A stretch of DNA of 64,000 bases, from the NCBI GenBank assembly GCA_024685995.1, contig JAIBDY010000004.1:1-64000 (forward strand), written 5' to 3'. Origin of the DNA: Piscirickettsiaceae bacterium. Lineage in GTDB: Bacteria > Pseudomonadota > Gammaproteobacteria > Nitrosococcales > Methylophagaceae. Positions 38,738 through 48,265 of this stretch are shown piece after piece. The position numbers were made by a program, and so were the translations under genes. Positions within the stretch are counted from its first letter, which is position 1. Every line of letters begins with the position of its first letter. The notes under the pieces are model-generated. The model was not told where the DNA came from. It was given only the letters and a program-made list of their open reading frames with translations, and did not search any database.

Positions 38738-38812
38738 GCCATCAGCGTCATCACGTTAAGGCTCACGTCACCTAACAAAAAAAATTAAAGTAATATTAAA
38801 GATATGTTTTGG

Positions 38813-38829
38813 TGCTGCTTTCAGCAGCA
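38813..38829 (+). repeat. 7-bp hairpin in the aspS leader
   Basis: TGCTGCT-TTC-AGCAGCA forms a perfect stem with a 3-nt loop, 38-54 nt before the aspS ATG. No T tract follows, so it is not a terminator; a leader structure is possible. Confidence 0.4.
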
Positions 38830-38866
38830 TTGAATGGGATTAATTTAAGATAAATTAGGAAAGATC

Positions 38867-40663
38867 ATGCGTAGCCATTATTGCGGCGATGTTAACGAAA
38901 CACTAGAAGGCCAAACAGTCACAGTTGCGGGTTGGATGCACCGCCGTCGCGATCATGGTGGCGTTATTTTCATTGATTTAAGAGATCGTGAAGGTTTAGT
39001 ACAAGTGGTTTGTAACCCAGAAGATGCAGACAGTTTTGCGGTTGCAGAGCGCGTACGTAGTGAATATGTTCTACAAATCGAAGGCCAAGTGCAACTTCGC
39101 CCTGCGGGTAGCGATAATGAAGATTTAAGAAGCGGTAAAATTGAAATTATCGCTAAAAAGTTAGAGATATTAAATAGTTCCGAAACACCGCCATTCCCAC
39201 TCAATGAGCAAGCCGAAGTCAGTGAGGATGTCCGTTTACGTCATCGTTACATTGATTTACGTCGCCCTGAGATGCTACAAAAATTACGTTTTCGGTCACA
39301 AATTACGAGCCGTTTACGTAGCTTTTTAGATGACAATGGTTTTTTGGATATTGAAACGCCTATTTTAACGAAAGCAACACCAGAAGGTGCCCGTGATTAC
39401 TTAGTACCAAGCCGGACCCATGAAGGCAGTTTCTTCGCACTACCACAATCCCCACAATTGTTTAAGCAATTGTTAATGGTGTCAGGCATGGATCGCTATT
39501 ACCAAGTGGTTCGTTGTTTCCGTGACGAAGATTTGCGGGCAGATAGGCAACCGGAATTTACCCAACTTGATATTGAGACTTCTTTTGTAGAAGAAGAGGA
39601 TTTGATGTCGATGATGGAAGAGATGATTCGGGATTTATTCGATAAAGTGTTAAATACCAGTCTACCAAACCCATTTCCACGCATGACTTATCAAGATGCA
39701 ATGACCCGGTTTGGCAGTGATAAGCCGGATCTGCGGATTGCGCTTGAACTGGTTGATGTCAATGATCTTATGAAGACTGTCGATTTCAAAGTGTTCTCGG
39801 GACCGGCAAATGATGATAAAGGCCGTGTCGCTGCCTTAAAAGTACCCAATGGCGCCTCATTAAGCCGTAAAGAGATCGATGACTACACTAAGTATGTCAG
39901 TATTTATGGGGCGAAAGGGCTCGCATATATTAAAGTTAACGATATTGATGCTGGAATTGAGGGGTTACAATCTCCAATATTGAAGTTTCTACCAGATGAT
40001 GTGGTGATGTCTATCATGCAAAGAACAAAAGCCAAGACTGGTGATCTTGTGTTCTTTGGAGCCGATAAGGCCAATATCGTGAACGAAGCCTTGGGTGCAT
40101 TGAGGGTGAAGTTGGGCCACGATCTTGGTTTGGTATCGAGTGATTGGAAACCGCTCTGGGTGGTAGCTTTCCCAATGTTTGAATGGGATGAGAAGTCTGA
40201 TCGTTGGACGGCTTTACATCATCCATTCACCGCGCCACGAGAAGCAGATTTGGAACGTCTGGATACTAATCCAGGTGAATGCTTATCACGCGCTTATGAC
40301 ATGGTATTAAATGGGACTGAATTGGGCGGTGGTTCGATGCGTATTCACCGAGCCAATGTGCAAAGTAAAGTCTTTGAATTATTAGGTATTAGTGCAGCCG
40401 AAGCGGATGATAAATTCGGCTTTTTACTCGAAGCGCTAAAATATGGTTGTCCACCACATGGTGGCTTGGCATTTGGTCTCGACCGTCTCGCCATGTTAAT
40501 GACGGGCTCATCTTCTATTCGCGATGTGATGGCCTTTCCAAAAACACAGTCAGCTAGCTGTCTTTTAACGAATGCACCGAGTGCCGTTGATGAAAAGCAA
40601 TTAAAAGAATTGAATATTCGTCTGCGAAAAGTGCCAACTGTGTTGGACGGGACAACTAACTAA
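38867..40663 (+). CDS. aspS: Aspartyl-tRNA synthetase
   Basis: A 598-aa class II synthetase charging tRNA-Asp. The N-terminal OB-fold anticodon domain includes [22 protein letters not shown]. Motif 2 is visible as [20 protein letters not shown] and motif 3 as [15 protein letters not shown]; the GAD insertion domain typical of bacterial enzymes lies around 290-420. The length agrees with E. coli AspRS. AGGAAAG precedes the ATG. It heads a run with the zinc-finger gene, mutT and nadA. Whether it also charges tRNA-Asn cannot be decided here. Confidence 0.97.
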   Translation: MRSHYCGDVNETLEGQTVTVAGWMHRRRDHGGVIFIDLRDREGLVQVVCNPEDADSFAVAERVRSEYVLQIEGQVQLRPAGSDNEDLRSGKIEIIAKKLEILNSSETPPFPLNEQAEVSEDVRLRHRYIDLRRPEMLQKLRFRSQITSRLRSFLDDNGFLDIETPILTKATPEGARDYLVPSRTHEGSFFALPQSPQLFKQLLMVSGMDRYYQVVRCFRDEDLRADRQPEFTQLDIETSFVEEEDLMSMMEEMIRDLFDKVLNTSLPNPFPRMTYQDAMTRFGSDKPDLRIALELVDVNDLMKTVDFKVFSGPANDDKGRVAALKVPNGASLSRKEIDDYTKYVSIYGAKGLAYIKVNDIDAGIEGLQSPILKFLPDDVVMSIMQRTKAKTGDLVFFGADKANIVNEALGALRVKLGHDLGLVSSDWKPLWVVAFPMFEWDEKSDRWTALHHPFTAPREADLERLDTNPGECLSRAYDMVLNGTELGGGSMRIHRANVQSKVFELLGISAAEADDKFGFLLEALKYGCPPHGGLAFGLDRLAMLMTGSSSIRDVMAFPKTQSASCLLTNAPSAVDEKQLKELNIRLRKVPTVLDGTTN

Positions 40664-40695
40664 CGCAAACGATGAAATAGTCTGAAGGTGAAAAT

Positions 40696-40893
40696 ATGAG
40701 TAAATCGACAACGAATACGCCAGCGGAACGGCGCTATGAAATACATCGATCAGATCTACCTTTGAGTTGTCCTACGGCCTCCATGTCTGCATGGGATGCG
40801 CATCCACGCGTTTTTTTGGATATCGAACGAACCGGTGAGGTTTTGTGTCCATATTGTGGTGCGGTCTATGTATTGATAGATGACAAAGCGTAG
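40696..40893 (+). CDS. CHCC-type zinc finger protein
   Basis: A 65-aa protein with the zf-CHCC pattern: Cys in LSCPTA, His in AHPRVFLDI, and two Cys in VLCPYCGAVYVL. The family shares its fold with the NDUFS6 subunit of mitochondrial complex I, but in gammaproteobacteria it occurs as a free small protein without established function. AAGGTG precedes the ATG. It lies 32 nt after aspS and 11 nt before mutT. Confidence 0.85.
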   Translation: MSKSTTNTPAERRYEIHRSDLPLSCPTASMSAWDAHPRVFLDIERTGEVLCPYCGAVYVLIDDKA

Positions 40894-40904
40894 CCCAAGT
40901 TGAG

Positions 40905-41300
40905 ATGAACAATCTGCATGTCGCGGTGGCCGTGATTATGAATGCGCAACACGAAGTATTAATTGCGTTGCGTCAATCTCATCAAGATCTAGGCGGCTTA
41001 TGGGAATTTCCTGGCGGTAAAGTGGAACAAGGTGAGACAACGCAAGATGCCTTGAGACGTGAAGTGCAAGAAGAGCTTGCACTCACCGTGATAACGGCGA
41101 TGCCGCTGTTAAAGGTGGCGCACGACTATGGCGAAAAGTCTGTCTTGTTAGATGTCTGGTATGTCAGCGACTATGCCGGACAAGCACAAGGTGCAGAAGG
41201 ACAAAAAATACGTTGGTGTGCAAGGCATGATTTAGGAAAAGTTAATTTTCCAGACGCCAACAAGACGATCATTGATGCGATCAACGCATTGGCTATTTAA
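40905..41300 (+). CDS. mutT: Nudix hydrolase, MutT-like 8-oxo-dGTP diphosphatase
   Basis: A 131-aa single-domain Nudix protein. The Nudix box GGKVEQGETTQDALRREVQE with the following EL gives the complete GX5EX7REUXEEXGU pattern, and LWEFPGGK precedes it as in MutT. MutT removes oxidised dGTP from the nucleotide pool and prevents A-to-C transversions. The length and the FPDANKTIIDAINAL tail fit MutT rather than a fused or ADP-ribose-type Nudix protein. It sits between the CHCC protein and nadA; the neighbours do not share a pathway. Confidence 0.85.
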   Translation: MNNLHVAVAVIMNAQHEVLIALRQSHQDLGGLWEFPGGKVEQGETTQDALRREVQEELALTVITAMPLLKVAHDYGEKSVLLDVWYVSDYAGQAQGAEGQKIRWCARHDLGKVNFPDANKTIIDAINALAI

Positions 41301-41333
41301 TATGACCATGAAGATTTTAAGGGTAAAACAAGC

Positions 41334-42410
41334 ATGAGTTTAGCTGAAAAAGTGCCTCAAGCATTGCAAGCAAAAATCGATAAGATTATTGATAATGTGA
41401 CCCCTTCGCCTTGGTTGAACCAGGTGGAAAAAGCAGACTATATTGCCAAGATAAAGGCGTTATTAATTGAAAAAAATGCTGTTTTAATTGCACATTATTA
41501 TGTTGATGATGATATTCAAGCCTTGGCCGAGACAACGGGCGGCTACGTATCGGATTCTCTTGATATGGCGAACTTTGGGGCTCAGCACAAAGCTGAGAAG
41601 CTCGTTGTTTGCGGCGTTCGTTTTATGGGCGAAACAGCTAAAATATTGAGTCCTGAAAAGACAGTGATCATGCCAACATTAGAGGCTGAGTGTTCTTTAG
41701 ATTTAGGCTGCCCCATCGATGAATTCAGTGCTTTTTGTGATCAATACCCCGATCATGAAGTGGTGGTGTATGCCAATACCAGTGTTGAAGTGAAAGCGCG
41801 TGCGGATTGGATCGTGACCTCAAGTAATGCCATTCAAATCATTGAACATTTAATGGCCGAAGGCAAAAAGATCATTTGGGGCCCAGACCGTCATTTGGGA
41901 CAATATATTAACAATCAAACGGGTGCAAACATGGTACTCTGGCAGGGCTATTGTGTTGTGCATGATGAGTTCAAGTTAAATGAACTTGAGCTCTTAATGG
42001 CACAATATCCCGACGCCGAAGTCTTGGTGCATCCAGAATCACCCGAAGGGGTAATTGCAAAAGCAGACTTTGTCGGCTCAACGAAGCAAATCATTGCGGC
42101 TGGACAGCGCTCCGAAGCGAAGACATTGATTATTGCGACCGATCACGGGCTGTTTTATAAAATGAGCCAAGTGGTGCCGGATAAGCGTTTGATTCCGGCG
42201 CCGACGGGAGATAAGAGCGCGACGTGTAAAAGTTGTGCCCATTGTCCGTGGATGGCGATGAATACGTTAATTAACCTCTATGAAGCGCTTCGTGATGAAA
42301 GTAGTGTCATTGAGGTCAATGAAGCGGTCAGACAAAAAGCCTTAATCCCTCTAAATAGAATGCTGACATTTTCCCATCAGCAAGGCATTCTAACAGCGGG
42401 TGATGCTTAA
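41334..42410 (+). CDS. nadA: Quinolinate synthase
   Basis: A 358-aa [4Fe-4S] enzyme condensing iminoaspartate with dihydroxyacetone phosphate to quinolinate, the precursor of NAD. The three cluster cysteines occur in [22 protein letters not shown] and [28 protein letters not shown] and [15 protein letters not shown] are family signatures, as is [11 protein letters not shown]. The family length is met. It ends 1 nt from the convergent yacG stop. The partner nadB is outside the window. Confidence 0.96.
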   Translation: MSLAEKVPQALQAKIDKIIDNVTPSPWLNQVEKADYIAKIKALLIEKNAVLIAHYYVDDDIQALAETTGGYVSDSLDMANFGAQHKAEKLVVCGVRFMGETAKILSPEKTVIMPTLEAECSLDLGCPIDEFSAFCDQYPDHEVVVYANTSVEVKARADWIVTSSNAIQIIEHLMAEGKKIIWGPDRHLGQYINNQTGANMVLWQGYCVVHDEFKLNELELLMAQYPDAEVLVHPESPEGVIAKADFVGSTKQIIAAGQRSEAKTLIIATDHGLFYKMSQVVPDKRLIPAPTGDKSATCKSCAHCPWMAMNTLINLYEALRDESSVIEVNEAVRQKALIPLNRMLTFSHQQGILTAGDA

Positions 42411-42411
42411 T

Positions 42412-42609
42412 TTAGTGATATTCCGAATAGTCGTCTAAGTCATCGGGGTTATTACTGGGTGAAGTGTGGCCTACAATTTTATGATTGCCCTCAGCCCAGT
42501 CACCCAAATCAATTAATTTACAACGTTCGCTACAGAAAGGTTTCCACTTGGCCTGAGCATTCCAAGTGACCGGTTTATGGCATTGTGGACAGTTGACGGT
42601 TGTAACCAT
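42412..42609 (-). CDS. yacG: DNA gyrase inhibitor YacG
   Basis: A 65-aa zinc protein with CPQCHKPV and [17 protein letters not shown], the two cysteine pairs and the DLG-W pattern of YacG. The E. coli protein binds GyrB and inhibits gyrase. The acidic tail DDLDDYSEY is normal. It ends the pilB-pilC-pilD-coaE-zapD-yacG block, an order widely conserved in gammaproteobacteria. Confidence 0.93.
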   Translation of the reverse strand: MVTTVNCPQCHKPVTWNAQAKWKPFCSERCKLIDLGDWAEGNHKIVGHTSPSNNPDDLDDYSEYH

Positions 42610-42623
42610 TGTAGCTGGAGTGA

Positions 42624-43439
42624 TTACATTAAACAGCAGCTAAGAGCGAAGTGGATATCTTCACTGGCCTGCTGTGCTCGGTTATTGATGTTAAAGTGCA
42701 TAAAACGCACAGTAAATCGGTGTTTACCACCACTTATTTCGGGATAATAAGTGAGCTGCCTTGGGATTTGGATGCGAATTAATTGGATAGCTTGCTGACT
42801 GTCTAAGGTATGTTGATAAAACCCTGAAACAGCGGAGGCCGGACTAAAGTGGGTGCTGTCGCGAATCAACCTCAAGGTGGTTTTAATGGCTGCATTCACA
42901 TTAGAAAATTGCTCAAACCATGTTAAGAGCTGTTGTTGTCTGACCTCGTTGTCTGTGTGTTGTAACCAGAAGTGGTAACTCGGCAAATCAAAATCACACG
43001 TGCCGCCAGGGATACTAGACCGTTGACGGATACTATACAAGAAATCGTTATCACGTAATGGCTGGCCAATCGCTGATTTGTTGAGATGCAGACTATCTAA
43101 TACCTGATCTAATTCTGATAATAAGGCTTCAAGCGCTCTACTATCAACACCGGGGCTATTTTCCAGTGCCGATAACGCAGTAATCAGGCGTTCTAATTCT
43201 TTAATAATTTCAGATTTGAGGTCACTACGTTCGAAGACCGAAAGAATATTGATCAAGTTATCAATGGCATCTCTATTATGTTGTTCACTATTACCCCGCA
43301 TAGCATTCTCTACACGCGAGAATAGGAATTCAAGCCTGAGAAAAGTGCGTATTCGCTCGTTGAGCGGTTGTTCGTAGATAATATGGTCAGTCACAGTGTT
43401 TAAATAAGTAGATGTATTTGCAAATTGTCTATTCTCCAT
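42624..43439 (-). CDS. zapD: Cell division protein ZapD
   Basis: A 271-aa protein that bundles FtsZ filaments at midcell. It shows the family pattern [19 protein letters not shown] near the N-terminus, [16 protein letters not shown] in the middle and a beta-rich C-terminal half with RFMHFNI. I chose the ATG at 43439, which overlaps the coaE stop by 11 nt; another ATG at 43463 would extend it by eight residues deep into coaE. It sits between coaE and yacG as in E. coli. Confidence 0.92.
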   Translation of the reverse strand: MENRQFANTSTYLNTVTDHIIYEQPLNERIRTFLRLEFLFSRVENAMRGNSEQHNRDAIDNLINILSVFERSDLKSEIIKELERLITALSALENSPGVDSRALEALLSELDQVLDSLHLNKSAIGQPLRDNDFLYSIRQRSSIPGGTCDFDLPSYHFWLQHTDNEVRQQQLLTWFEQFSNVNAAIKTTLRLIRDSTHFSPASAVSGFYQHTLDSQQAIQLIRIQIPRQLTYYPEISGGKHRFTVRFMHFNINNRAQQASEDIHFALSCCLM

Positions 43440-44064
43440 GACAATGTACTGGCTGGCAACCATCTGATGTGGAATTAGCTAAGCGAAGGTATTTTTCATG
43501 AAGTTGTAACACTCTATCTTTGAGGTGTTGAATATTAGAATCATTTATGATGACGTCTGATGCCATCGCTAAACGCTGAGCTTTGCTCGCTTGTTGATTG
43601 ATGATACTTTCAGCTAATGTCAAAGACATGCCCTCGCGTTCGCACAAACGCTGTAGTTGATTTTGTTTGGACAGATCGATAACCAGTGTACGATCAACAC
43701 GATGGGTCATTTTAGTCTCAATGAGTAAGGGGACAACCAATAAGCAATAGGGCGATTGCGCATGGTCACTTTGTGTGATTAATTGTTGTCGAATAGGCGG
43801 GTGTAAAATAGCTTCCAACTGGCGTTTAGCAAGCGAGTCTGAGAAAATCAATTGGCGTAGTTTAGCGCGATCAAGTTGCCGATCAGCTTGCAAGAAAGTG
43901 CTGCCGAAAGCTTTGATAATCTCAAGATAGCAAGGCGCATCAACTTGGACCAAAGCGCGCGCAATTTGATCCGCATCAATCACCGTGATACCGCGTTGCG
44001 CGAATAAGTGGCTCACCGTGGATTTGCCACTCGCGATGCCGCCTGTTAGTCCTATTTTCAACAT
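43429..44064 (-). CDS. coaE: Dephospho-CoA kinase
   Basis: A 211-aa P-loop kinase performing the last step of coenzyme A synthesis. Walker A is GLTGGIASGKST at residues 6-17, followed by GITVIDADQIARALV with the substrate-binding Asp and LIFSDSLAKRQLEAILHPPI, typical for CoaE. VVPLLIET and ASDVIINDS also match. It lies 4 nt after pilD and overlaps zapD. Confidence 0.95.
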   Translation of the reverse strand: MLKIGLTGGIASGKSTVSHLFAQRGITVIDADQIARALVQVDAPCYLEIIKAFGSTFLQADRQLDRAKLRQLIFSDSLAKRQLEAILHPPIRQQLITQSDHAQSPYCLLVVPLLIETKMTHRVDRTLVIDLSKQNQLQRLCEREGMSLTLAESIINQQASKAQRLAMASDVIINDSNIQHLKDRVLQLHEKYLRLANSTSDGCQPVHCHGE

Positions 44065-44068
44065 ACTC

Positions 44069-44941
44069 TTATGCCAAGCCTGCCCAGTTGAGATAAGCCA
44101 TTTGAATCGGATCTCCCCAAATCAATGCAATCCAGCCTGCCAGGGCTAAATAAGGGCCGAATGGAATAGGGATATCACGTTCGTGGCGACGAATAAGCAC
44201 AAGGCTGATACCAACAACTGCACCGACTAAAGACGACAATAAAATAATAGCCGGTAATGACGACCAACCCAGCCATGCGCCTAAGGCGGCCAATAATTTG
44301 AAATCACCATAGCCCATACCTTCCTTACCCGTGGTGACTTTAAAGAGCTGATAGACGATCCAAAGCGATAAATAGCCCGCCAAGGCACCGATAACACTGG
44401 TTTCTAGAGTGGTAAATTGCTCAAATAAGTTAAAGCTGATGCCAAGCCATAATAAAGGCAAAGTAATAGAGTCAGGTAATAATTGGTGATCAACGTCGAT
44501 AAAGGTCAGCGTGACGAGAGACCAAGTTAGTAGCAAAGCACCGACACACGGCCAGCCAAAGCCAAAGTGATAAGCCACAATGCCAGAGAGTAGCCCTGTT
44601 AGGGCTTCAACAAGAGGATAACGTATGGATATAGGGGTTTTACAAGCGCGGCATTTCCCACCAAGGAACAGATAACTCAGCACGGGAATGTTTTCGAGCG
44701 CACTAATGGCATGTTGGCATTGCGGACAGGCCGAGCGGGGTTTACTTAATGTCAGCGTGGGTAATACAGCACTGTCTCGACCATTGAGCTCATTGCATTG
44801 TGAACGCCAGTCGCGCTCCATCATGAGTGGCAGTCGATAAATCACGACATTTAAAAAACTACCAACCAATAAGCCCAGTACGATAGTCATACTGACAAAA
44901 ATAGGATCGGAAGATTGTAAGAGTTCTATAACAGACATCAT
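44069..44941 (-). CDS. pilD: Type IV prepilin peptidase / N-methyltransferase
   Basis: A 290-aa inner-membrane aspartic protease that cleaves prepilin and pseudopilin leaders and methylates the new N-terminus. The cytoplasmic loop has the two zinc-binding pairs CPQC and CRAC; the catalytic aspartates lie in FIDVDHQLLPDSIT and GYGDFKLLAALG. About eight membrane segments. Two adjacent ATG codons (44941, 44938) can serve; both follow a short GGA. The gene is separated by 88 nt from pilC and followed closely by coaE. Confidence 0.95.
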   Translation of the reverse strand: MMSVIELLQSSDPIFVSMTIVLGLLVGSFLNVVIYRLPLMMERDWRSQCNELNGRDSAVLPTLTLSKPRSACPQCQHAISALENIPVLSYLFLGGKCRACKTPISIRYPLVEALTGLLSGIVAYHFGFGWPCVGALLLTWSLVTLTFIDVDHQLLPDSITLPLLWLGISFNLFEQFTTLETSVIGALAGYLSLWIVYQLFKVTTGKEGMGYGDFKLLAALGAWLGWSSLPAIILLSSLVGAVVGISLVLIRRHERDIPIPFGPYLALAGWIALIWGDPIQMAYLNWAGLA

Positions 44942-45029
44942 TATCCATAAAGCGTGCCGAGTGAAGCGTTATCAGACGTATTTGTGGTATATAACTGACC
45001 AGCAGTGCCGATAACCGCGTCGTCGATAA

Positions 45030-46265
45030 TTAAACCACGGCACCCATTTTGAAAATAGGCAGATACATAGCAATGACCAATGTACCGATAAGGCCGCCTA
45101 GGATAACCATAATCATTGGTTCCATTAATGCGGTCATATTATCAACAGCATCATCAACCTCTGCTTCATAAAAATCAGCGACTTTGGCTAACATTGAGTC
45201 TAAAGCCCCGGATTCTTCACCTATCGCGACCATTTGCACGGGCATATTAGGAAATAGTTCGCTGCTTCGCATCGCGACATTTAATTGGGTACCTGTTGCC
45301 ACATCGTCACGCATGATCAAAGTGGCTTCACTAAATACGATATTACCAGTTGCACCAGCAACAGAAACCATCGCTTCAACCATCGGGACCCCAGCTTTGA
45401 ACATGGTAGAAAATGTACGGGCAAAACGGGCAATAGCCCCTTTTTCAATCACGATGCCAATAACAGGAATTTTAAGCAGTAGACGGTCTAAGAAATGTTG
45501 TACTTTTCGAGACCGCTTTTTAGCCTGCATAATACCAACGACGATAGCGATAATAGTGCCGAAAATAAGCCACCATTTTTCTTGGAAGACTTCTGATACC
45601 GTAATCACAAACTTGGTTAGTGCCGGCAAATCAGCACCAAAACCAGTGAAGAGTGCTTCAAATTGTGGAATAACAAAAATCATTAATATCGCGGTGACAA
45701 CAAAGGCCACAACCAAAATTGACGCGGGATAAACCATCGCTTTTTTAATTTTTGCTTTTAATGCCTCGGTTTTTTCCTTATATATGGCAATTTCATGGAG
45801 CAAGGATTCTAAGGTACCCGACTGTTCCCCTGCATTGACGAGGCTGACATAAAGATCGTCAAAATGGTGTGGAAACTTTGCTAGGGACTCGGTCAAGCTT
45901 GTGCCAGATTCGACATCAGCCTTAATAGATAAAATCATCTCCTGCATACTGGCATTTTCATGACCTTCGCCAATAATTTGCATAGATTGCATTAGCGGTA
46001 CACCAGATGACATCATCGTCGCGAGCATTCGGCTGAATACAGCAATGTCGGCGGGTTTAATTGCCGGTTTTCTGGGGGAAAATAGATCTTTTGGTTTTTT
46101 CTTAACCTTAATCGGGGTGATGCCTTGACGGCGAAGATCAGCTTTAACGGCGTTCAAAGTGGTGCCTGATTGTTCACCTTTCAGACGTCGACCTTGTTTG
46201 TTAGTCCCTTGCCATTGAAACATCGGATCAACTTGTGGTTTGATTGCTTTAGTTGCTTGCGCCAC
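45030..46265 (-). CDS. pilC: Type IV pilus inner-membrane platform protein PilC
   Basis: A 411-aa GspF/PilC family protein that anchors the assembly ATPase to the membrane. After an N-terminal basic segment (FQWQGTNKQGRRLKGEQ) come two repeated T2SSF domains (about 75-200 and 280-400), each with LARMLATM- or FARTFSTM-like starts, and three membrane helices. It starts with GTG at 46265, placed 7 nt after AAGGAG, which lies at the end of pilB; the gap between the genes is 3 nt. Confidence 0.93.
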   Translation of the reverse strand: MAQATKAIKPQVDPMFQWQGTNKQGRRLKGEQSGTTLNAVKADLRRQGITPIKVKKKPKDLFSPRKPAIKPADIAVFSRMLATMMSSGVPLMQSMQIIGEGHENASMQEMILSIKADVESGTSLTESLAKFPHHFDDLYVSLVNAGEQSGTLESLLHEIAIYKEKTEALKAKIKKAMVYPASILVVAFVVTAILMIFVIPQFEALFTGFGADLPALTKFVITVSEVFQEKWWLIFGTIIAIVVGIMQAKKRSRKVQHFLDRLLLKIPVIGIVIEKGAIARFARTFSTMFKAGVPMVEAMVSVAGATGNIVFSEATLIMRDDVATGTQLNVAMRSSELFPNMPVQMVAIGEESGALDSMLAKVADFYEAEVDDAVDNMTALMEPMIMVILGGLIGTLVIAMYLPIFKMGAVV

Positions 46266-46268
46266 ACA

Positions 46269-47978
46269 TTACTCCTTGATTACACGGTTAATTTCTTCGA
46301 GGCTGGTTAAGCCCGCAGCTACTTTCTTGAGGCCTGATGCCCGTAGATCGGCAATCCCTTCTTTCTTAGCTTGATCAGCTAATTGCATCGAATTACCTCC
46401 TTCCATAATAATTCGGCCCATCGCTTCGGAAACGGGCATGACTTGGTAAACCCCTAAACGGCCTTTATAGCCTTCTGTGCAATTATCGCAACCCACGGCC
46501 TTAAAAACTGTGACACCTTCCTCAATCTGTTGTGGGGTAAAGCCCTCATTTTCTAAGGTTTCACGCGGGATGTCTTCTGGAGCTTTACAGTTATTACATA
46601 GCCTTCTTGCAAGGCGTTGGGCAATAATCAAGGTGACTGCGGAAGCGATATTGAATGGCGGAACACCCATATTCATCAGGCGTGTTAAGGTTTGCGGAGC
46701 ATCATTAGTGTGCAATGTGGACAGCACCATATGGCCTGTTTGGGCTGCTTTAATCGCAATTTCTGCTGTTTCTAAATCACGAATCTCACCGACCATAATC
46801 ACATCAGGATCTTGTCGTAAGAAGGCGCGTAGCGCATCGGAAAAATTTAATCCAACAGCGGGGTTTACATTGACCTGGTTAATACCAGCGAGGCTAATTT
46901 CAGCAGGATCTTCAGCGGTGGAAATATTACGGTCATCGGTGTTGAGAATATTTAAAGCGGTATAGAGCGAGACGGTTTTACCACTCCCAGTCGGGCCTGT
47001 GACCAAGATCATGCCATAGGGGTTATGCATGGTTTGGAGGAAAATCTCTTTTTGCTCAGGTTCATAGCCCAATGCATCAATACCTAATTGTGCGCTGGTC
47101 GGGTCAAGGATACGTAATACGATTTTCTCGCCGAACAAGGTTGGACATGTGTTCACCCTGAAATCAATGGCTTTGGTTTTGGATAATTTAAGCCGCATTC
47201 GACCATCTTGCGGGACACGACGTTCAGCAATATTTAAGCGAGATAATACTTTCAAGCGGGCAGAAATTCGGCCTGCTAAGGCGACGGGCGCGGTTTTATT
47301 TTCATGCAAGATTCCGTCAATTCGTGTTCTGACGCGGTATTTTTTCTCGTAAGGTTCAAAGTGAATATCAGAAGCGCCAGCTTTGATGGCTGATGTGAGG
47401 ATACCATTGATAAAGCGTACGACTGGTGTGTCATCAATATTGACATCGGCATCATCTTCTTTAATGACTTCATCGCTGCCTAAATCAATATCATCTAAGT
47501 CAGCATCGCCAAAGTCATCAAGTTGCTCTTCGCTTTTATCAAGGGCTTTTTCGATAGCAGCGGTTAGCTGTTGCTCTTCAACCAAGACCGGGTAAGTATT
47601 GAAACCGGTATTAAACTGGAATTCATCTAAACCTTGTAGGTTTGTCGGATCGGATACGGCGACATACAGACGCTTGCCGCGTTGATATAAAGGTAAAGCA
47701 TTGTGTTGTCGAATGAGCTTTTCTTGGATCAGTTTGGTCGCCGACAGTTCCAAGTTCATGGTGTTTATATTGAAGAGTGGGACACCAAACTCCTGCGAAG
47801 CAATCGCAGCGACGCTTTGGCTGGAAACAATCTTATGGGCAACAAGGTAACTGACAAAGGCCAAGTTAGCTTTTTTAGCGGCTAATTGAGCTGTTTCGGC
47901 TTCTTCTTCAGACAGTAAACCATCATTAATAAGTCGTTGGGCCAAGCCACTCAGTTTAATAGATGTTGCATATGCCAT
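46269..47978 (-). CDS. pilB: Type IV pilus assembly ATPase PilB
   Basis: A 569-aa hexameric motor powering pilus extension. An N-terminal MshEN-type domain (about 1-150) is followed by the ATPase core: Walker A GPTGSGKTVSLYTAL, Asp and His boxes in VNPAVGLNFSDALRAFLRQD and GHMVLSTLHTNDA, and Walker B VIMVGEIRDLETAEIA. A tetracysteine zinc site is formed by CNNC and CDNC. MshEN domains in this family can bind c-di-GMP, which is notable beside a FimX-like gene; whether this one does is inference. pilA is not adjacent on either side. Confidence 0.94.
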   Translation of the reverse strand: MAYATSIKLSGLAQRLINDGLLSEEEAETAQLAAKKANLAFVSYLVAHKIVSSQSVAAIASQEFGVPLFNINTMNLELSATKLIQEKLIRQHNALPLYQRGKRLYVAVSDPTNLQGLDEFQFNTGFNTYPVLVEEQQLTAAIEKALDKSEEQLDDFGDADLDDIDLGSDEVIKEDDADVNIDDTPVVRFINGILTSAIKAGASDIHFEPYEKKYRVRTRIDGILHENKTAPVALAGRISARLKVLSRLNIAERRVPQDGRMRLKLSKTKAIDFRVNTCPTLFGEKIVLRILDPTSAQLGIDALGYEPEQKEIFLQTMHNPYGMILVTGPTGSGKTVSLYTALNILNTDDRNISTAEDPAEISLAGINQVNVNPAVGLNFSDALRAFLRQDPDVIMVGEIRDLETAEIAIKAAQTGHMVLSTLHTNDAPQTLTRLMNMGVPPFNIASAVTLIIAQRLARRLCNNCKAPEDIPRETLENEGFTPQQIEEGVTVFKAVGCDNCTEGYKGRLGVYQVMPVSEAMGRIIMEGGNSMQLADQAKKEGIADLRASGLKKVAAGLTSLEEINRVIKE

Positions 47979-48091
47979 TATTCGGTAGCCACCTTGCAGA
48001 AGCGAAATTTACAAAATCAAAGGGTTATAGTATTAAAGTTAAAGCAGAATTTCTAGTATGTCTATGAATGGCGTCTCAAACCATTAATCGC

Positions 48092-48097
48092 TATACT
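48092..48097 (+). promoter_or_regulatory. -10 element of the lptM-lysA-dapF promoter
   Basis: TATACT, one base from consensus, about 32 nt before the lptM ATG; a poor -35 (TGGCGT) lies 17 nt upstream. Confidence 0.4.
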
Positions 48098-48128
48098 GCT
48101 CTGCGAATTACTTATAGGAACAAAACGA

Positions 48129-48263
48129 ATGCAAAAACTCAATTATTGCGCACGGTTAGTCACCATTATATGCCTATTTAGCTTGATGGGTGCTTGTGGG
48201 CAAAAAGGTGATTTATATTTGCCGGAGAATACGGTTGTTGATGGCGGTGACAGGGTAAATTAA
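48129..48263 (+). CDS. lptM: LPS translocon maturation chaperone-like lipoprotein LptM
   Basis: A 44-aa lipoprotein. AGGAAC precedes the ATG. The signal peptide ends in the lipobox LMGAC, and the mature part starts CGQKGDLYLPEN, matching the short conserved CG-KG-LY-P motif of LptM (YifL). In E. coli LptM binds LptD and helps correct disulfide formation in the LPS export channel. It lies 2 nt before lysA, the conserved position at the head of the lysA-dapF-DUF484-xerC operon. Confidence 0.88.
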   Translation: MQKLNYCARLVTIICLFSLMGACGQKGDLYLPENTVVDGGDRVN

Positions 48264-48265
48264 GC

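Noticed and set aside
38733-38767. Strong 8-bp inverted repeat as a terminator
   Set aside because: No T tract follows on either strand and aspS follows closely, so it does not qualify as a rho-independent terminator.
38230-38778. 182-codon minus-strand reading frame opposite DUF502
   Set aside because: It is antisense to a well-supported gene, has no recognisable domain and no ribosome binding site.
45184-45732. 182-codon plus-strand reading frame inside pilC
   Set aside because: It is a shadow of the opposite-strand pilC coding pattern.
46477-46965. 162-codon plus-strand reading frame inside pilB
   Set aside because: It lies opposite the conserved ATPase core, and its composition reflects the antisense of pilB.
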